A program made the translations under genes and the position numbers. The notes under the pieces were generated by a model, which ran no database searches, was not told the origin of the DNA, and saw only the letters and a list, made by a program, of their open reading frames with translations. A DNA stretch of 8,219 nt. It comes from Polaromonas sp. (lineage in GTDB: Bacteria > Pseudomonadota > Gammaproteobacteria > Burkholderiales > Burkholderiaceae_C). Shown piece after piece: positions 5,938 through 8,219 of the stretch. The stretch covers positions 1 to 8,219 of the forward strand of contig JABMMH010000355.1 in NCBI GenBank assembly GCA_013205645.1, written 5' to 3'. The first letter of the stretch is position 1; each line of letters starts with the position of its first letter.

Positions 5938-6144
5938 ATGCAAGACAGCCATTCCAAACCTTCTCGTCGGGGTTTCTTTTTCGGTGCAGCTGCCACCGGC
6001 GCTGCTGCTGCGGCGATTGTTGCCATGCCTGGCGCTACCTTGACAGAGGCTGTACAGGCTGAATTCAAACCTGCGCCAGCCAATGGCGGTGGCTACAGCC
6101 TGTCAGATCACGTGAAGCGTTACTACAAGACGACCCGGCTCTAA
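5938..6144 (+). CDS. Small Tat-signal protein of FDH loci (TIGR02811-like)
   Basis: This 68-residue protein matches in layout the family described as the formate dehydrogenase region TAT target (TIGR02811, from memory). Its function is unknown. A twin-arginine signal fills most of the chain: SRRGFFFG at 9-16, then an Ala-rich hydrophobic stretch of about 17-30. Signal cleavage after AVQA (residue 41) is plausible and would leave only about 27 residues, ending YSLSDHVKRYYKTTRL, the conserved tail of the family. Without cleavage the Ala-rich segment could act as a membrane anchor. There is no cysteine, so it binds no iron-sulfur cluster itself. It stands 70 nt before FDH alpha and is presumably co-transcribed. 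Inferred options are a small periplasmic or membrane subunit of the FDH complex, or an assembly or export helper. The start is set by the good GGAGAG site. Confidence 0.85.
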   Translation: MQDSHSKPSRRGFFFGAAATGAAAAAIVAMPGATLTEAVQAEFKPAPANGGGYSLSDHVKRYYKTTRL

Positions 6145-6205
6145 GCGCAGTCCTTACGGCTTCCATCTATCTAGGTCCATTCCGGTCAGCCCCTTTAACT
6201 TCCAC

Positions 6206-6211
6206 GGAGAG
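6206..6211 (+). promoter_or_regulatory. Ribosome binding site of the FDH alpha gene
   Basis: GGAGAG ends 3 nt before the ATG at 6215, with the same spacing as at the small Tat gene. It supports the long form of FDH alpha with 37 residues before the second candidate ATG at 6326, even though the Tat motif starts only at residue 39. Confidence 0.75.
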
Positions 6212-6214
6212 CTC

Positions 6215-8219
6215 ATGCTGCTCACGAAAAAATCCCCTGACGCCCAACGCGGCGTCGCTCACGATGCAGGCTCCACACGCTTTGTGCAAAGTCTGTCACG
6301 CGGCCTGAGCAACGCTCTACCGACCATGGATCGACGCGCTTTTCTGCGCCGTTCGGGTCTCGGTGTGGGTGTCGGTTTGGCCGCCACGCAACTCACCCTG
6401 GTGAAAAAAGCCAAAGCGGCAGGCGGTGGAGCGGTCAGTGACGGCAGCGGCAAGCTGGTCGTCAAGCGCACGGTGTGCACCCACTGCTCGGTCGGCTGTG
6501 CGGTTGACGCAGTGGTTGAAAACGGCATCTGGGTGCGCCAAGAACCGGTCTTTGACTCGCCTATCAACCTTGGTGCGCACTGCGCCAAAGGCGCGGCCCT
6601 GCGCGAGCACGGCCACGGCGAGTTCCGCCTGCGTTACCCCATGAAATTGGTCAACGGCAAGTACCAGCGTATTAGCTGGGACGTCGCCCTGAATGAAATC
6701 AGCGCCCGCATGCTCGAGTTGCGCAAGACCAGTGGCCCTGACTCCGTGTATTGGATTGGTTCGTCCAAGCACAACAACGAGCAAGCCTATTTGCTGCGCA
6801 AGTTCGTCAGTTTCTGGGGCACCAACAACTGCGACCACCAAGCGCGCATTTGCCACTCGACCACCGTCGCTGGCGTCGCCAACACATGGGGCTACGGCGC
6901 CATGACAAATTCCTATAACGACATGCAAAACAGCAAGGCTGCGCTGTACATTGGTTCCAACGCCGCTGAAGCGCACCCGGTCAGCATGTTGCACATGTTG
7001 CACGCCAAAGAAACCGGCTGCAAGATGATCGTGGTCGACCCACGCTTCACCCGTACAGCGGCCAAGGCGGATCACCACATTCGCATCCGTTCTGGCTCCG
7101 ATATTCCGTTCTTGTTCGGCATGCTGTACCACATCTTCAAAAATGGTTGGGAAGATAAAAAGTACATCAACGACCGTGTTTATGGCATGGACAAGGTCAA
7201 GGCTGAAGTGATGGCGAAATGGTCGCCAGAGAAGGTTGAAGAAGCCTGCGGCGTGCCTGAAGCGCAGGTCTACATGGCCGCTGAAATGATGGCCAAAAAT
7301 CGGCCATCCACCGTCGTCTGGTGCATGGGCCAAACCCAGCACACCATCGGCAACGCCATTGTTCGCGCATCTTGCATCTTGCAGCTGGTGCTGGGCAATG
7401 TCGGCGTGTCGGGCGGCGGCACCAACATTTTCCGCGGCCACGACAATGTGCAGGGCGCAACCGACGTTGGCCCGAACCCTGACTCGCTGCCCGGCTACTA
7501 CGGTTTGGCTGAAGGTTCGTGGAAGCATTTTGCCAAGGCTTGGGGTGTTGACTTTGACTGGATCAAGAGCCGCTATGCCTCGCCCGCCATGATGGGCAAG
7601 CCCGGCATCACGGTGTCGCGTTGGATTGACGGCGTACTTGAGAAAAACGAATTCATTGATCAAGACTCGAATTTGAAGGCCTGCGTGTTTTGGGGCCATG
7701 CACCGAACTCGCAAACCCGCGGTCTGGAAATGAAGCGCGCCATGGACAAGCTGGACTTGTTGGTGGTGATTGATCCTTATCCGTCAGCGACAGCGGCCAT
7801 GGCCGCTATGCCCGGCAAGCCAGAAGACTTGAACCCAAACCGCGGTGTCTACCTGCTGCCAGCCGCTACACAGTTTGAAACCACGGGTTCTTGCACGGCG
7901 TCTAACCGGTCACTCCAGTGGCGCGAAAAAGTCATTGAGCCGCTGTGGGAGAGCCGTTCTGACCACATGATCATGCATCAGCTGGCTGAAAAATTTGGCT
8001 TCGCCAAAGAGCTCTCGAAGAACTTCAAGATGCAAAAGGTCAAAGGCATGGACGAGCCCATGCCTGAAGATATCTTGCGAGAAATCAACAAGTCCTGCTG
8101 GACCATTGGCTACACCGGCCAGAGCCCGGAGCGTCTGAAGGCCCACATGCGCAACATGAACCTGTTCGATGTCAAGACCCTGCGGTCCAAAGGCGGCAAG
8201 GACAAGGAAACCGGCTATG
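6215..8219 (+). CDS. fdhA: Formate dehydrogenase alpha (catalytic) subunit, Cys type, 3' part missing
   Basis: This is the molybdopterin-guanine-dinucleotide subunit that oxidises formate to CO2, passing electrons through its [4Fe-4S] cluster to a beta subunit expected downstream. The frame runs off the right edge after 668 codons; FDH-N type alpha subunits are about 950-1015 residues. A Tat signal (DRRAFLRRSG at 39-48, then a hydrophobic stretch) indicates export to the periplasm. It is preceded by an unusually long 38-residue leader. Cluster ligands are C88, C91, C95 and C123, with K125 as the likely electron-relay lysine. The active site reads ARICHSTTVAG with Cys213-His214 where E. coli FdnG has selenocysteine-His; the codon is TGC. 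RGHDNVQGATD carries the conserved catalytic-site arginine, R407. Relatives include FdnG/FdoG and the alpha subunits of Shewanella-type fdh clusters. It is assigned to FDH over nitrate or arsenate reductases by the CH pair, the RGH motif and the neighbours. Metal could be Mo or W; the adjacent mod genes favour Mo. Confidence 0.94.
   Translation, partial: MLLTKKSPDAQRGVAHDAGSTRFVQSLSRGLSNALPTMDRRAFLRRSGLGVGVGLAATQLTLVKKAKAAGGGAVSDGSGKLVVKRTVCTHCSVGCAVDAVVENGIWVRQEPVFDSPINLGAHCAKGAALREHGHGEFRLRYPMKLVNGKYQRISWDVALNEISARMLELRKTSGPDSVYWIGSSKHNNEQAYLLRKFVSFWGTNNCDHQARICHSTTVAGVANTWGYGAMTNSYNDMQNSKAALYIGSNAAEAHPVSMLHMLHAKETGCKMIVVDPRFTRTAAKADHHIRIRSGSDIPFLFGMLYHIFKNGWEDKKYINDRVYGMDKVKAEVMAKWSPEKVEEACGVPEAQVYMAAEMMAKNRPSTVVWCMGQTQHTIGNAIVRASCILQLVLGNVGVSGGGTNIFRGHDNVQGATDVGPNPDSLPGYYGLAEGSWKHFAKAWGVDFDWIKSRYASPAMMGKPGITVSRWIDGVLEKNEFIDQDSNLKACVFWGHAPNSQTRGLEMKRAMDKLDLLVVIDPYPSATAAMAAMPGKPEDLNPNRGVYLLPAATQFETTGSCTASNRSLQWREKVIEPLWESRSDHMIMHQLAEKFGFAKELSKNFKMQKVKGMDEPMPEDILREINKSCWTIGYTGQSPERLKAHMRNMNLFDVKTLRSKGGKDKETGY

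Noticed and set aside
6317..7714. A 465-codon open frame on the minus strand opposite the FDH alpha gene
   Set aside because: It lies wholly antisense to a gene with clear active-site motifs, its His/Val/Ala/Arg-rich product resembles no family, and long antisense frames are expected from GC-rich codon bias.

Overview
The window is GC-rich, tightly packed bacterial DNA that looks like a betaproteobacterium of the order Burkholderiales, most likely family Comamonadaceae (Rhodoferax/Polaromonas-like). This rests on codon bias, on protein similarity recalled from those genomes, and on the characteristic gene order of the formate dehydrogenase (FDH) locus. No search was run, so the genus is a guess. 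There are no RNA genes, insertion sequences, phage genes or CRISPR arrays.

Minus strand, 1-1596 (read right to left): a 77-residue protein of unknown function, then modA (periplasmic molybdate-binding protein) and modB (permease of the molybdate ABC transporter, cut by the left edge). modC would be expected just outside the window.

Plus strand, 1699-5777: a compact cluster of a DUF3305 protein, a DUF3306 protein, a 712-residue multi-cluster iron-sulfur protein and a TorD-family chaperone. The first two genes overlap by 8 nt. The second and third overlap by an unusually long 74 nt. The chaperone starts 12 nt after the iron-sulfur gene.

Plus strand, 5778-8219: an AT-richer 160-bp gap, then a 68-residue Tat-signal protein of the kind found beside formate dehydrogenases, and the catalytic alpha subunit of a membrane-associated, periplasmic-type FDH. 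That last gene has a Tat signal, a [4Fe-4S] site and a molybdopterin active site with cysteine where many relatives carry selenocysteine. It is cut by the right edge after 668 codons. Beta (iron-sulfur) and gamma (cytochrome b) subunits would be expected further right.

Taken together, the window joins molybdenum uptake (left) to a molybdenum- or tungsten-dependent periplasmic formate oxidase (right), with a block of accessory proteins between them. The chaperone probably holds the alpha subunit until its cofactor is loaded and Tat export can occur. The roles of the DUF3305, DUF3306, polyferredoxin and small Tat proteins are not established. They are the least understood part of the window, and the polyferredoxin is the most interesting single gene.
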